A stretch of DNA of 64,000 nucleotides from Kineosporia babensis. GTDB lineage: Bacteria; Actinomycetota; Actinomycetes; Actinomycetales; Kineosporiaceae. A program made the translations under genes and the position numbers. Location of the stretch: the NCBI RefSeq assembly GCF_021129305.1, contig NZ_JAJOMB010000025.1, positions 62,001-126,000 of the forward strand, given 5' to 3'. The notes below the pieces were generated by a model, which saw nothing but the letters and a program-made list of their open reading frames with translations, searched no databases and was not told the DNA's origin. Of the stretch, positions 40,741 to 50,140 are shown in pieces; the first letter of the stretch is position 1; each line of letters starts with the position of its first letter.

Positions 40741-41634
40741 ATGGACGGCGGGGACCGGTTCGAGGGGCATCGCGGGCATCTGCGGGCGGTTGCGTACCGG
40801 ATGCTGGGCTCGCTGGACGAGGCCGACGACGTGGTGCAGGAGGCCTGGCTGCGGTACCGGCGCAGCGATCCGGCCGAGATCGAGAACCTGCGCGGCTGGC
40901 TGGTGACCGTGACCAGCCGGATCTGCCTGGATCAGCTGCGGGCCCGCAGCACCCGGCGGGAGGACTCCCTCGAGGACGAGCCGGGACGGCTGCCGGATCC
41001 GGTGATCACCGCGGCCGGCACCGATCCGGAGCACGAGGCGGTGCTGGCCGATGCGGTGGGCCTGGCCCTGCAGGTGGTGATCTCGGAACTGGCGCCGCCG
41101 GAGCGGGTGGCGTTCGTCCTGCACGACCTGTTCGCGGTGCCGTTCGCGGACATCGGCGATCTGCTCGGTCGTTCGCCCTCGGCGACCAAGCAACTGGCTC
41201 ACCGCGCTCGACGGCGGGTGAGTGGAGCCGTCCCCAATTTCGCCGACCAGACCCCCTCCCGCCCGCCCGGCCGCTCCGCGCGGGAGGTGGTCGACGCGTT
41301 CTTTGCGGCTGCTCGTTCGGGGGACCTGGACCGGCTGGTGTCCGTGCTGGATCCGGACGTGGTGGTGCGGACCGACGGCGGCCTGGCCAACGCAGCGCTG
41401 ACCAACGTGACCCGGGGCGCGCGGGCGGTGGCGATGCGGGCCCGCAGCTTCGCCAGTCCCCGGGCGGTGCTGCATCCGGTGCTGGTCAACGGCGATCCGG
41501 GGGTGATCGTCACGATGGCCGGGGTACCGGTGTCGGTGCTGGGCTTCACCGTGCGGGACGGCCAGGTGGTGGTGCTGCACGCCCTGGCCGATCCCGAACG
41601 TCTGGGCCGGCTGGATCTGGAGCAGTTCCTCTAA
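40741..41634 (+). CDS. ECF41-type sigma factor
   Basis: A 297-residue sigma factor. Region 2 is AVAYRMLGSLDEADDVVQEA followed by WLRYRR, region 4 is LAPPERVAFVLHDLFAVPFA then DIGDLLGRSPSATKQLAHRA. The C-terminal ~110 residues form a SnoaL-like extension (REVVDAFFAAARSGDLDRLV...RTDGG), as in ECF41 and SigJ proteins, which replaces an anti-sigma factor. Canonical partners are carboxymuconolactone decarboxylases, epimerases or oxidoreductases. Here the convergent gene is an NmrA-like oxidoreductase whose stop overlaps this one by 4 bases. Confidence 0.88.
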   Translation: MDGGDRFEGHRGHLRAVAYRMLGSLDEADDVVQEAWLRYRRSDPAEIENLRGWLVTVTSRICLDQLRARSTRREDSLEDEPGRLPDPVITAAGTDPEHEAVLADAVGLALQVVISELAPPERVAFVLHDLFAVPFADIGDLLGRSPSATKQLAHRARRRVSGAVPNFADQTPSRPPGRSAREVVDAFFAAARSGDLDRLVSVLDPDVVVRTDGGLANAALTNVTRGARAVAMRARSFASPRAVLHPVLVNGDPGVIVTMAGVPVSVLGFTVRDGQVVVLHALADPERLGRLDLEQFL

Positions 41635-42470
41635 AGGACATCCTTGACCGTGCGCGGCTCGCGGCCCAGAAGAGACTTCAGCAGCGGGTCGGTACCGGCG
41701 AAGAAGCCCTGCTCAGCGGCCTGGTACATGCCGAGGGTGAAGCGCGCCACGAATTCCGGCTGCCCGGAGGCGATCTGGCGGGCTACCCACTGCTGCGGGT
41801 CGAGGACCTCGATGGTGATCGGCCGGCCGGCCACTTCCGAGGCAATGAGCGCGACCTCGGCGAAGGTCGGCGCTGCACCGGCCGTGAGGGTGACCGGCCC
41901 GTCGTAGGCACTCTCGGAGGTCAGGATGACCGCGGCGGCCTCGGCCGCGTCTTCACGGGCGGTCCACGACACCGGCCCGTCGGCGGGAACCGTGATCCGT
42001 CCGGTCTCCTTCCACGGGCCCGCCAGCCAGGTCAGGCTGTGCGCGTAGAAGCCGTTGCGCAGCGACGTCCACGGCAGCCCGGAGGCGGCCAGGATCTGCT
42101 CGGTGGCGTAGTGGTCACGCGCCGGCTTGAACAACGAGCCCGGCGCGGCGCCCTGGTGGCTGGTGTAGAGGATGCGCCCAACTCCTGCTCGCGCGGCCGC
42201 CTCGATGGCGTTGCGGTGCAGGGAGACCGCCTCGGCCGCCGGGTCGTTCGAGGAGACCAGGAGCAGCTGGTCGGCCCCCGCGAACGCGGCCGGCAGGGAG
42301 TCCACGGCGGCGTAGTCGCCGAAGCGGACCTCGACCCCGCGCTCGGCGAAACGCTCGGCCTTGGACACGTCACGGGTGACCACCGCGAGCTCCTGGGCGG
42401 GCACTCGCTGGAGCAGGTGGCCGACGGTCGCGCCGTTGAGGGCACCCGTGGCGCCGGTGACGATGATCAT
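41631..42470 (-). CDS. NmrA-like NAD(P)-binding oxidoreductase
   Basis: A 279-residue Rossmann protein. MIIVTGATGALNGATVGHLL is the NADP-binding GxxGxxG; LLLVSSNDPAAE, YTSHQGAAPGSLF and TSLRNGFYAHSLTWLAGPW are blocks of the QorB/azoreductase group of the NmrA family, which reduce quinones. Starts with ATG at 42470. Divergent from the TetR gene, with repeated CGTTGATA and ATAACGTT elements between, so it is probably controlled by it. Confidence 0.85.
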   Translation of the reverse strand: MIIVTGATGALNGATVGHLLQRVPAQELAVVTRDVSKAERFAERGVEVRFGDYAAVDSLPAAFAGADQLLLVSSNDPAAEAVSLHRNAIEAAARAGVGRILYTSHQGAAPGSLFKPARDHYATEQILAASGLPWTSLRNGFYAHSLTWLAGPWKETGRITVPADGPVSWTAREDAAEAAAVILTSESAYDGPVTLTAGAAPTFAEVALIASEVAGRPITIEVLDPQQWVARQIASGQPEFVARFTLGMYQAAEQGFFAGTDPLLKSLLGREPRTVKDVL

Positions 42471-42485
42471 GACTGACTCCTTGTC

Positions 42486-42555
42486 GATAACGTTGATAGC
42501 GCAATAACGTTAACGTCGGAATCTCGGCGATAGCAAGTAGTCGTTAGCGTTGATA
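42486..42555. promoter_or_regulatory. TetR operator region with repeats
   Basis: ATAACGTT occurs at 42487-42494 and 42504-42511, each containing the self-complementary core AACGTT. CGTTGATA occurs at 42491-42498 and 42548-42555. These lie between the divergent NmrA-like and TetR genes and are the only AT-rich bases there. The exact operator is not resolved. Confidence 0.55.
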
Positions 42556-42565
42556 TCGTGGCGCG

Positions 42566-43252
42566 GTGAGCGAAGCACCCGACCGGCGGACGGCGATCGT
42601 CGAGGTCGCCGCGCGCCTCCTGCGCGAGCACGGCCCCGCCGCCGTGACCACCCGCGCCGTCGCCCAGGAGGCCGGGGTTCAGGCCCCGGCGATCTACCGG
42701 CTCTTCGGCGACAAGGACGGCCTGCTGGAAGCGGTGGCCGAACACGTCATGGCCACCTTCGTGGCGCAGAAGGCCGCAACCGCGCTCGCGGCCGACCCGC
42801 TGGAGGATCTGCGGTCCGGCTGGCAGACCCAGATCGACTTCGGCCTGGCCAACCCGGCCGTCTTCCGCCTGCTCAGCGATCCCGGGCGGATCGTGCGCTC
42901 GCCCGCGGCCCGCCGGGGTCGCGAGGTCCTGCAGGCGCGCGTGCACCGGGTGGCCCTGATCGGGCGCCTGAGCGTGAGCGAGACCCGGGCCGTGGCCGTC
43001 ATCCAGGCCTCAGGTGTCGGCACCATCCAGCTGCTGCTGGGCACCCCGCCCGGCGAACGCGATCCGGGCCTGGCCGACAGCATGTTCCAGGGCGTGCTCC
43101 AGCAGATCCTCACCGATGCTCCGGCCCCCACCGGCGATGCCACGACCGCCACACTGGTCGCCTTCCGGGCCCTCGCCCCCCGTCTGGACGCGTTGAGCCC
43201 GGCCGAGCAACGTCTCCTGGGCGAATGGCTGGACCGGGCTCTCGGTACCTGA
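42566..43252 (+). CDS. TetR-family regulator
   Basis: A 228-residue regulator. IVEVAARLLREHGPAAVTTR and then AVAQEAGVQAPAIYRLFGDK is a standard TetR helix-turn-helix. The ligand-binding domain follows with no recognised motif. GTG at 42566 is the start. It probably represses the divergent NmrA-like gene and itself. Confidence 0.88.
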   Translation: MSEAPDRRTAIVEVAARLLREHGPAAVTTRAVAQEAGVQAPAIYRLFGDKDGLLEAVAEHVMATFVAQKAATALAADPLEDLRSGWQTQIDFGLANPAVFRLLSDPGRIVRSPAARRGREVLQARVHRVALIGRLSVSETRAVAVIQASGVGTIQLLLGTPPGERDPGLADSMFQGVLQQILTDAPAPTGDATTATLVAFRALAPRLDALSPAEQRLLGEWLDRALGT

Positions 43253-43284
43253 CGATCAGGACCATCCGGCCACCGGCGACTGAG

Positions 43285-44742
43285 TCACGGTGGCTTCGAC
43301 GAAGCCGCCTCCGCAGGGCTGAGCCGCACCTCCTGACCTGCGAGATAGCTGCGGTTGCGCCCGCCCGCCTTGGCCCGGTACAGCTCCTCGTCCGCCACCT
43401 GCACGACACTCGCGGCGTCCAGCGAGCGGTCCCAGATCGCGATCCCGATCGAGCAGGTCTGGCCGAACGGGACCAAGGCGCGCAACCCGTCCACGATCGG
43501 CAGGCCGTCCTCGAGGTCGTCGCAGTGCAGGGCGACCGCGAACTCCTCACCGCCCCAGCGGGCGATCCGCCCGCCCGGGCCGAGGCCCAGGCTCCAGGCC
43601 CGGGCCGCCTCCTTCAGCAGGTCGTCGCCGGCCTGGTGGCCCTGGGTGTCGTTGTACTTCTTGAAGTGGTCGAGGTCGAGCAGGGCGATCAGCAGGACGC
43701 TCTGGTTCTGCTGGGCGGCGGCCATGCTGCGGGCCAGTTCGAAGTCCCAGGAACGTCGGTTGGCGACGCCGGTCAGCGCGTCGGAGCGGGCCATCAGGGC
43801 CAGGCGCTCGGACTGGCGGCGTACTTGCTGCAGCAGGTCCCAGATCCGGGCGACCACCATGACCAGCAGGACCAGGGAGCCGCCGGCCAGGAGCATGGCC
43901 GCCTGGTCCTGGCCCTGGACGGCCCGGATGACGAGCAGGGTCGCGGGCAGGCCGGCGGCCAGTGCCAGGATTCCTAGACGGGTCGTGGTGAGACCTGCCT
44001 CGTCCGGGGGCGGACCGCTGGTGTCCTCGTGGGCCGAGCTGGCGGCGCCGCAGGCCACCAGGAGGTAGAAGCAGGCCCAGAGCATGTTCATCCAGCGGGG
44101 GAAGTCCTGGGTGCCGCCGCTGAGCAGGATCACGTTCATGGCGAAGTCGGCGGTCAGGGAGCAGCTGCAGGCGGCGATCACCCAGAGGGCGGCTCGGCTG
44201 CGGGGTTTGGCGGCGATCAGCAGGCGGGCGACCAGGAAGACCAGGAGGACGTCCATCAGGGGGTAGAGGCTGCCGAACACCCGGTCGCTGACGGTCATGG
44301 TGGCGTCGGTGAGCAGGGGTAGAACGAGGAAGACCAGGGCCAGGACGGCTGCGGCGGTGGTGACGATGCCGGCGTCGAGCATGCCGCCCAGGGCAGGGCG
44401 GCGGTGGCGCTGACGGTCCAGGGCCAGTACCCCGCGGGCGCAGAAGAGGTAGGACGTGATGTAGAGGATGTCCACGGGCATGGCCCAGGCGTCGCTGTTG
44501 CGGAACTGCAGGAGCATCGACCAGATCTCGCCGCCGAACGCACTGGCCTGCATGGCGAGGAGCCAGAACCATGGACGTCGGGCGGCCGGGGGTAGCCGCC
44601 AGACGCTCAGCGCCAGGAATCCGGCCGAGGCGGCCACCGAGAGCGTGTAGACGATGACGGCCAGGTTGGTGGTCGGGTCCAGGAACGCCAGGAGGGCGAT
44701 CAAGGTGAATGCGGGCAGGACCGGCAGGTAGCTGCGGGCCAC
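43285..44742 (-). CDS. Membrane-bound diguanylate cyclase
   Basis: A 485-residue protein with about nine to ten membrane segments (1-330) and a GGDEF domain. ARSDALTGVANRRSWDFELA starts it, FKKYNDTQGHQAGDDLLKEA and IARWGGEEFAVAL carry the GGEEF active site. It makes c-di-GMP. The product-inhibition RxxD site five residues before GGEEF is not present (GPGGRIARWGGEEF). Its start lies 4 bases after the stop of the next gene upstream, a paralogue. The membrane part resembles MASE-type sensory regions. Confidence 0.88.
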   Translation of the reverse strand: MARSYLPVLPAFTLIALLAFLDPTTNLAVIVYTLSVAASAGFLALSVWRLPPAARRPWFWLLAMQASAFGGEIWSMLLQFRNSDAWAMPVDILYITSYLFCARGVLALDRQRHRRPALGGMLDAGIVTTAAAVLALVFLVLPLLTDATMTVSDRVFGSLYPLMDVLLVFLVARLLIAAKPRSRAALWVIAACSCSLTADFAMNVILLSGGTQDFPRWMNMLWACFYLLVACGAASSAHEDTSGPPPDEAGLTTTRLGILALAAGLPATLLVIRAVQGQDQAAMLLAGGSLVLLVMVVARIWDLLQQVRRQSERLALMARSDALTGVANRRSWDFELARSMAAAQQNQSVLLIALLDLDHFKKYNDTQGHQAGDDLLKEAARAWSLGLGPGGRIARWGGEEFAVALHCDDLEDGLPIVDGLRALVPFGQTCSIGIAIWDRSLDAASVVQVADEELYRAKAGGRNRSYLAGQEVRLSPAEAASSKPP

Positions 44743-44746
44743 GGGC

Positions 44747-46264
44747 TCAGACGCTCACGTTGCTGCCGGCCGAGTCGCCGGCCTTGCGCTGGGCCGGGAT
44801 CCTGGGGACGGCCGCTGGTGGGGCGAGGACGGTGCGGTTACGGCCTTCGGACTTGGCCCGGTAGAGCGCTTCGTCGGCGCGCTGCAGCAGGCGCGGCGCT
44901 GATTCGCTGCCGTCCCAGCGGGCTGCGCCGACCGAGCAGGTCTGGCCCCGGGGAACGGCCTGTCTCAGCCGGTCCATCAGGTCCAGCGCGCCGGCCTCGT
45001 CGGGGCAGAGCATGAGCACGGCGAACTCCTCGCCGCCCCAGCGGGCCAGGACCCCGGCGCCGTCCACTTCCTTGAGCCAGGCCTGGGCCGCCTCGCGCAG
45101 CAGGTCGTCTCCCGCCTGGTGGCCCTGGGTGTCGTTGTACTTCTTGAAGTGGTCCAGGTCGAGCAGTCCGGCCATCAGCACCTTGGTCCTGCAGGCCCGG
45201 GCCGCGATCAGGTAGCGGTCCAGTTCCAGGTCCCAGGTGCGGCGGTTGGCCAGGCCGGTGAGGGGATCGGTGCGGGCCAGCACGGCCATCTGCTCGGAGG
45301 TGGCGTTCAGTTCGCGCAGCAGGTCCCAGATCCGGGCCACCAGCAGGGCGAGCATCAGGAGTGAGCCCAGGCCCAGGTGCAGGCCGTAGCCCGAGCGGTT
45401 GTCGGCGGCCAGGCTGACCTCGAGCACGGCCGGCAGACCGGCGGCGAAGGCGAGGAACGACAGCCGCCCGAGCGTCAGGCCGGAGGCCTGCGGGGGTGGG
45501 GGCGGAGCCTCGATGTCGCGCTGCGCATGGTAGGCCGCCAGAGCGTAGAACACGTAGGAGATCAGCCAGAACAGGTTCATCCAGCCCCGGGCCACGTCCG
45601 TGCCGGTCACCGCCTCGATGTTCTGCAGCGTGTCGGCCAGCACCACGCAGCTCAGACCGGCCGACAGGCACCAGATCGACAGCGTGCGGGTGCCGGTGGT
45701 GAACAGCAGCCGCACCACCAGCGACAACAGCACCACATCGGCCAGCGGGTAGGCCGAGCCCACCAGCTTACCCATCGCCGTCATGTCCGGGCTGGTCAGC
45801 ACCGGAATCACCAGGAACACCAAGGACAGCACCAGAGCACTGGCCGAGACCACGATGGCATCCAGCAGACCACCGAACTGGGTCCGCGCCCCACGCTGAC
45901 GGTCCACCAGCAACGTCCCCAAAGCCAACGGCACGTACCCGATCAGGTAGAACGCATCAGCCGGACTGGGCCAGACATCCGGCGCCGTCACCTGAAGGGT
46001 CTTCAGCCACACCTCGCCACAGGCCACCAACCCCAGCGCCGGCACGAACCACCGCCACGGACCCCGCCGGTACGACGGCAACGCCCGCATGGACAGCACC
46101 AGAAAGATGCCGGACATCAGCACCGAACCGAGGTAGGCGACCGAGGCACCCTGAGTATTGGGCTCGGGCAGCAAAGTCACCGCGATCGAGACGACCGCGA
46201 GCACAGCACAGGCACGCAGCACAAAGATCTGCGACACCCGCGCATGAGGCCGTTGACTCGACAC
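44747..46264 (-). CDS. Membrane-bound diguanylate cyclase, paralogue
   Basis: A 505-residue protein with the same layout and about nine to ten membrane segments. ARTDPLTGLANRRTWDLELD, FKKYNDTQGHQAGDDLLREA and VLARWGGEEFAVLML form the GGDEF domain (GGEEF). As in the neighbour, the RxxD inhibitory site is missing (DGAGVLARWGGEEF). GTG at 46264 begins the first hydrophobic helix (VLRACAVLAVVSIAVTLL); upstream residues are shadow-like. The two genes look like a tandem duplication with diverged sensory halves. Confidence 0.87.
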   Translation of the reverse strand: MSSQRPHARVSQIFVLRACAVLAVVSIAVTLLPEPNTQGASVAYLGSVLMSGIFLVLSMRALPSYRRGPWRWFVPALGLVACGEVWLKTLQVTAPDVWPSPADAFYLIGYVPLALGTLLVDRQRGARTQFGGLLDAIVVSASALVLSLVFLVIPVLTSPDMTAMGKLVGSAYPLADVVLLSLVVRLLFTTGTRTLSIWCLSAGLSCVVLADTLQNIEAVTGTDVARGWMNLFWLISYVFYALAAYHAQRDIEAPPPPPQASGLTLGRLSFLAFAAGLPAVLEVSLAADNRSGYGLHLGLGSLLMLALLVARIWDLLRELNATSEQMAVLARTDPLTGLANRRTWDLELDRYLIAARACRTKVLMAGLLDLDHFKKYNDTQGHQAGDDLLREAAQAWLKEVDGAGVLARWGGEEFAVLMLCPDEAGALDLMDRLRQAVPRGQTCSVGAARWDGSESAPRLLQRADEALYRAKSEGRNRTVLAPPAAVPRIPAQRKAGDSAGSNVSV

Positions 46265-46438
46265 GTAAATCCATCGACTCCCCGGCGCCGGACTGCATGC
46301 CGCACCGCCCGACCACCCTCCCGGACGATCTGACGTGACGGAAAGCGACAACGGGCATAACGTGCCATCTTGATCCGAACTTTTCCGGCCCTTGCGGCAT
46401 CGAACCTCCACATCACCGGTTCGTTCACCAGGAGCGCC

Positions 46439-47878
46439 ATGATGGCCACACAACCCAGCACCCTCGGCCGCCGTACCTTCATCGGCCTGGCCGCCGCCTT
46501 GGCGTACGGCTCGACTCAGACGCCGAAGGCCCAGGCCGCTGCCGCCCCCGACTGGGCCGGGCTACGCAAGAGCCTGGACGGCATCCTGCTCCTGCCCGGC
46601 GACAACGGCTACACCGAGGCCGCGCTCCCCTACAACATCGCCCTCGGCACCCGCACCCCCGCCGCGATCGCCCAGATCACCGGCCGCAACGACGTCAAAC
46701 GCTGCATCACCCGGATCGCCGGGCAAGGCATCCCGATCGCCGCCCGCTCCGGCGGCCACAGCTACGCCGGCTACTCCACCCCCAACGGCGGACTGGTCAT
46801 CGACGTCACCCGGGCCAACAAGATCACCATCAGCAACGACGGCACCGCCCAGATCGGCGCCGGCGCCCGCCTGGCCGACGTGTACAAGGCGCTCGCCGCC
46901 CGGGGCCGGGTTCTGCCGGGTGGTTCCTGCCCGACCGTCGGGATCGCCGGGCTCACCCTGGGCGGGGGCATCGGTGTGCTCTCGCGCCCCTACGGCCTGA
47001 CCTGTGACCACCTGAAGTCGGCCCACGTCGTGACCGGCACCGGGGAACTGCTGAAGGTCGACGCCCAGCGCAACTCCGACCTGTTCTGGGCACTGCGCGG
47101 CGGCGGTGGCGGCCAGGGCGTCGTGGTGACCGACCTGACCTTCACCACCAGCGCCGCACCCACCGTCACCGTCTTCTCCCTGACCTTCCCCACCGCAGCC
47201 ACCACCCGGGCGCTGAGTGCCTGGAGCCAGTGGATCGAGACTGCGCCCAAGGCGATCACCTCGGTATGCCACATCAACACCGGCACAGCCACCGACCCGG
47301 CCCCGCGCAACCGGATCGTGGGCACCTTCGTGGGCACCCCGTCCAAGCTTCCGCCCCACCTGAGCACCCTGATCGCCGCCGTCGGTACCGATCCCAGCGC
47401 CCGCAGCACCCAGAGCTACACCTACCTCGACGCCATGAAGTACTTCGCCGGCGGCAGGACCGGCCGGGAGAAGTTCCGCGCGGCCTCCCGCATCCTGAAC
47501 GCCCCCCTGAGCACCGCCCAGGCTCAGCGGATCACCGACCTCATGGCCAGCCGGCGCGGCCTGGTGCTGCTGTTCGACTCCCTGGGCGGTGAGGTGGCCG
47601 ACTTCGCCCCGGCCGACACCGCTTTCGTGCATCGCAAGGCCCTGGCCTCGGTGCAGATCTACACCTCCGACGCAGCCGGCGACCCGGCGGTGCTGGACCT
47701 GCAGACGGCGCTGGCCCCGGTAGCCGGCAAGGGCTCGTACGTGAACTACCTCAACGCCGGGCAGCAGGACTGGGCCAGCGCGTACTGGGGCAAGAACCGC
47801 ACCCGGCTGACGAAGGTGGTCAAGAAGTACGACCCCAAGGGCGTGCTGGACTTCGCCCAGAGCGCCCGCCGGGCCTGA
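46439..47878 (+). CDS. Tat-exported FAD-linked oxidase (BBE family)
   Basis: A 479-residue flavoprotein. The N-terminus has a twin-arginine signal (GRRTFIGLAAALAYGS). IAARSGGHSYAGYS holds the His for 8-alpha-histidyl FAD, and VLPGGSCPTVGIAGLTLGGG IGVLSRPYGLTCDH has the second attachment Cys region, so bicovalent FAD is likely. YVNYLNAGQQDWASAYWGKN is the BBE end. Such enzymes oxidise alcohols or sugars using O2. ATG at 46439 is favoured by GGAG 6 bases upstream. The protein is probably exported to the cell surface or medium. Confidence 0.88.
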   Translation: MMATQPSTLGRRTFIGLAAALAYGSTQTPKAQAAAAPDWAGLRKSLDGILLLPGDNGYTEAALPYNIALGTRTPAAIAQITGRNDVKRCITRIAGQGIPIAARSGGHSYAGYSTPNGGLVIDVTRANKITISNDGTAQIGAGARLADVYKALAARGRVLPGGSCPTVGIAGLTLGGGIGVLSRPYGLTCDHLKSAHVVTGTGELLKVDAQRNSDLFWALRGGGGGQGVVVTDLTFTTSAAPTVTVFSLTFPTAATTRALSAWSQWIETAPKAITSVCHINTGTATDPAPRNRIVGTFVGTPSKLPPHLSTLIAAVGTDPSARSTQSYTYLDAMKYFAGGRTGREKFRAASRILNAPLSTAQAQRITDLMASRRGLVLLFDSLGGEVADFAPADTAFVHRKALASVQIYTSDAAGDPAVLDLQTALAPVAGKGSYVNYLNAGQQDWASAYWGKNRTRLTKVVKKYDPKGVLDFAQSARRA

Positions 47879-47887
47879 CTACTGGGC

Positions 47888-48916
47888 CTACTCGGCGCCG
47901 ACCTGAACCAGCACCTTGCCCACGGCAGCATGCTCGACCGCGTCATGGGCGGCGGCGATCTCGTCCAGCCCGAACCGCAGCAACGGCAGACCGTGCTCCT
48001 CACCGATCGGCAGCGCACCGTCCGCCACCGCCGCGGCCACGTCCTCAGCGGCCGCCAGCAACGCCGCATCGCCCACGGTGTAGAGCAGAACGAACTGCAG
48101 GCGCACGTTCGGCCCCATGCCCGCACCGATGTTCAGCGTGATGTCCTGCCCGCCGTCGTTCGCGTACAGCGCCACCACACCCCGCGGCTTCACCACGGCC
48201 AGGTCGATGCCCAGGTTCTGCGCCGGCGAGACCTCGACCACCACGTCCACGCCCTCGGGACAGACCTCACGAACCCGCGCCGCCACGTCCTCTGCCCGAT
48301 AGTTGATGACGTGCTCGGCACCCGCGGCCCCCGCCAGCGCCGCCTTCTCCGGCCCGCTCACCGTGGTCAGCACCGTGGCTCCGGCCCAGCGCGCCAGCTG
48401 AATCGCCGCATGCCCGACCGCCCCGGCCCCACCCGCGACCAGCACCGCCTTGCCTTTCAGCGCGCCGGGCGCCAGCCGCGAAGGCCCGTCCTCGGCCACC
48501 GTCAGCGCCCGGTGCGCCGTCATCGCCGGTACCCCCAGCGACGCGCCCACCTCCAGCGAAACCTCGTCCGGGAGCTTCACCAGCCGACGCTCAGGCTGAA
48601 CCGTGTACTCCTGCGCGGTGCCTGTCGCACCGTAGTCCGGCGCGGCCAGATAGATCCACACCCGGTCACCCGGAACCAGGCTGGTCACGCCCGGGCCCAC
48701 CGCGTCCACGACGCCGGCGCCGTCCTGGTTCGGCACCGACTCACCGGCCCCACGTTCGCGGGTGCTGGCGCCCTTACGGCTTTTCCAGTCGGTCGGGTTG
48801 ACCCCGGAGACGACCACGCGCACCCGTACCTCGCCCGGCCCGGGCCGCGGGATCTCGCGCTCGGTCAGGGACAGCACCCCGGCGTCGCCGGTCTCGGTGT
48901 AGACGATCGCGCGCAC
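47888..48916 (-). CDS. Quinone oxidoreductase-like MDR protein
   Basis: A 342-residue medium-chain dehydrogenase/reductase. VVSGVNPTDWKSRKG, VPNQDGAGVVDAVGPGV, and AVLVAGGAGAVGHAAIQLAR (NADPH site) match QOR enzymes. It lacks the zinc ligands of alcohol dehydrogenases. It has GTG at 48916 with AGAGGAAG just upstream. It converges on the FAD oxidase with a 9-base gap; no functional link is evident. Confidence 0.85.
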   Translation of the reverse strand: MRAIVYTETGDAGVLSLTEREIPRPGPGEVRVRVVVSGVNPTDWKSRKGASTRERGAGESVPNQDGAGVVDAVGPGVTSLVPGDRVWIYLAAPDYGATGTAQEYTVQPERRLVKLPDEVSLEVGASLGVPAMTAHRALTVAEDGPSRLAPGALKGKAVLVAGGAGAVGHAAIQLARWAGATVLTTVSGPEKAALAGAAGAEHVINYRAEDVAARVREVCPEGVDVVVEVSPAQNLGIDLAVVKPRGVVALYANDGGQDITLNIGAGMGPNVRLQFVLLYTVGDAALLAAAEDVAAAVADGALPIGEEHGLPLLRFGLDEIAAAHDAVEHAAVGKVLVQVGAE

Positions 48917-48959
48917 TGAACTTCCTCTCGTCGGTTCACGGACGCCGTTGCCAACCCGG

Positions 48960-50048
48960 CTACCTGGCCGTCTCTTCCCGACGCTGATACCGGAATCCCG
49001 CCAGCAACAAGGCACCCGCGACCAGGCCGAACAAGCCGTACCCCAGGAGCGAGACGCCGTCGGTGAAACCGGTGAAGTCACCGACGACGAACGAGAACGG
49101 CGCCCCCACAGTGATGGCGGCGGCCGCCAGCGCGAGCCGGTGCTGCTCACTCCAGCCTGGTTTTCGGCTCAGCCAGACGCCGACGAGGAAAGACCCAACG
49201 GCCAGGACGATCCCCGTTGTGGCGCCCAGCCAGGTCGGGGGCAGCACGTTGAAGAGCAGCAGAACCAGGGACGCGGTCAGCCAGGTGAGAACGGGCGAGG
49301 GCAGTTTGGTCGGTCGATCAGCACTGCCGGTGGTGTGGTCTGCCTGGCGTGACCCAGGCGACTGGCCCGTTTCAACGCCTCGCTCGGCTTTGCCGAGTTC
49401 ACCCCCGCCTTCTTCGCCGGCAGTTCCAAATTTTCTGTCAGAAAATCGCGAAAGCCTGTTATCACCGGGATAGGCAAGGGCCACGAAGGCGAGAGCAAGC
49501 ATCACCGTGAAACCCTGCTGCGGCAGCGTCGGCCAGTAGTCCTCGGTGGTGCGCGAGTCCGCCCCGATCAGCGCGAACCCACCGCCCAGCCAGGCCACCG
49601 TGCTCCAGTACCCGACCTGCCCCATCCACGGCGCATGGTCTCCCCCGCGCTCGGACAGGGCCTCCACGATCGCGATCGGCAGCGCGATGCTGTAGATGGC
49701 GTGGGTGACGATGAAGGCCATCCCCCAGTAGATGTTCCAGTCGATCCCCGGCACCACCGGCCCGCTCAGGTCGTACCCCGCGTAGTCCGGATCGAACATC
49801 GACGCATCGACCGCCCCGGCCAGGACCGCGCCGAAAGCCGCACCCAGCAACAGGATGCTCGGCCACCCCCGCCCGGACCCGCGGACGAACTCGCGCACCA
49901 GCAGCGCGGCCGCCCCGTACAGCGGCATCAGCCACGGAAGATTGACCAGGTCGTGCAGGGTGATACTGCCCAGCAGGTACTCGCCGCAGAACGGCGCCAG
50001 CAGAGCGAGACCGAAAACCGGCACAGCCCTGAACTTTTGCTCTCCCAT
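48960..50048 (-). CDS. Multi-pass membrane protein with hydrophilic insert
   Basis: A 362-residue protein with about ten membrane segments and no family I recognise. Hydrophobic halves (5-205 and 255-355) are separated by a strongly hydrophilic, Gly/Glu/Arg-rich stretch (GDNRLSRFSDRKFGTAGEEG through DHTTGSADRPTKLPSP, about 200-255). Motif copy 5 (49451-49464) and a 17-base palindrome lie at its start, suggesting the stretch is an inserted sequence kept in frame. ATG at 50048 is chosen because it begins the hydrophobic pattern. Confidence 0.65.
   Translation of the reverse strand: MGEQKFRAVPVFGLALLAPFCGEYLLGSITLHDLVNLPWLMPLYGAAALLVREFVRGSGRGWPSILLLGAAFGAVLAGAVDASMFDPDYAGYDLSGPVVPGIDWNIYWGMAFIVTHAIYSIALPIAIVEALSERGGDHAPWMGQVGYWSTVAWLGGGFALIGADSRTTEDYWPTLPQQGFTVMLALAFVALAYPGDNRLSRFSDRKFGTAGEEGGGELGKAERGVETGQSPGSRQADHTTGSADRPTKLPSPVLTWLTASLVLLLFNVLPPTWLGATTGIVLAVGSFLVGVWLSRKPGWSEQHRLALAAAAITVGAPFSFVVGDFTGFTDGVSLLGYGLFGLVAGALLLAGFRYQRREETAR
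49430..49464 (+). repeat. Dispersed 14-bp motif, copy 5, with palindrome
   Basis: AAAGCCTGTTATCA at 49451-49464, preceded by the palindrome ATTTTCTGTCAGAAAAT (49430-49446). Both lie inside the membrane-protein gene and are far richer in A and T than the flanking codons. Confidence 0.8.
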
Positions 50049-50140
50049 GAGCAGCAACGCTAGAAGATCACCACCGCGGCCGGCATCGCTCCTGAGCATG
50101 AGATCCCGGGCGGCGCGAGGGAGCCTGCGACAATGGCCGG

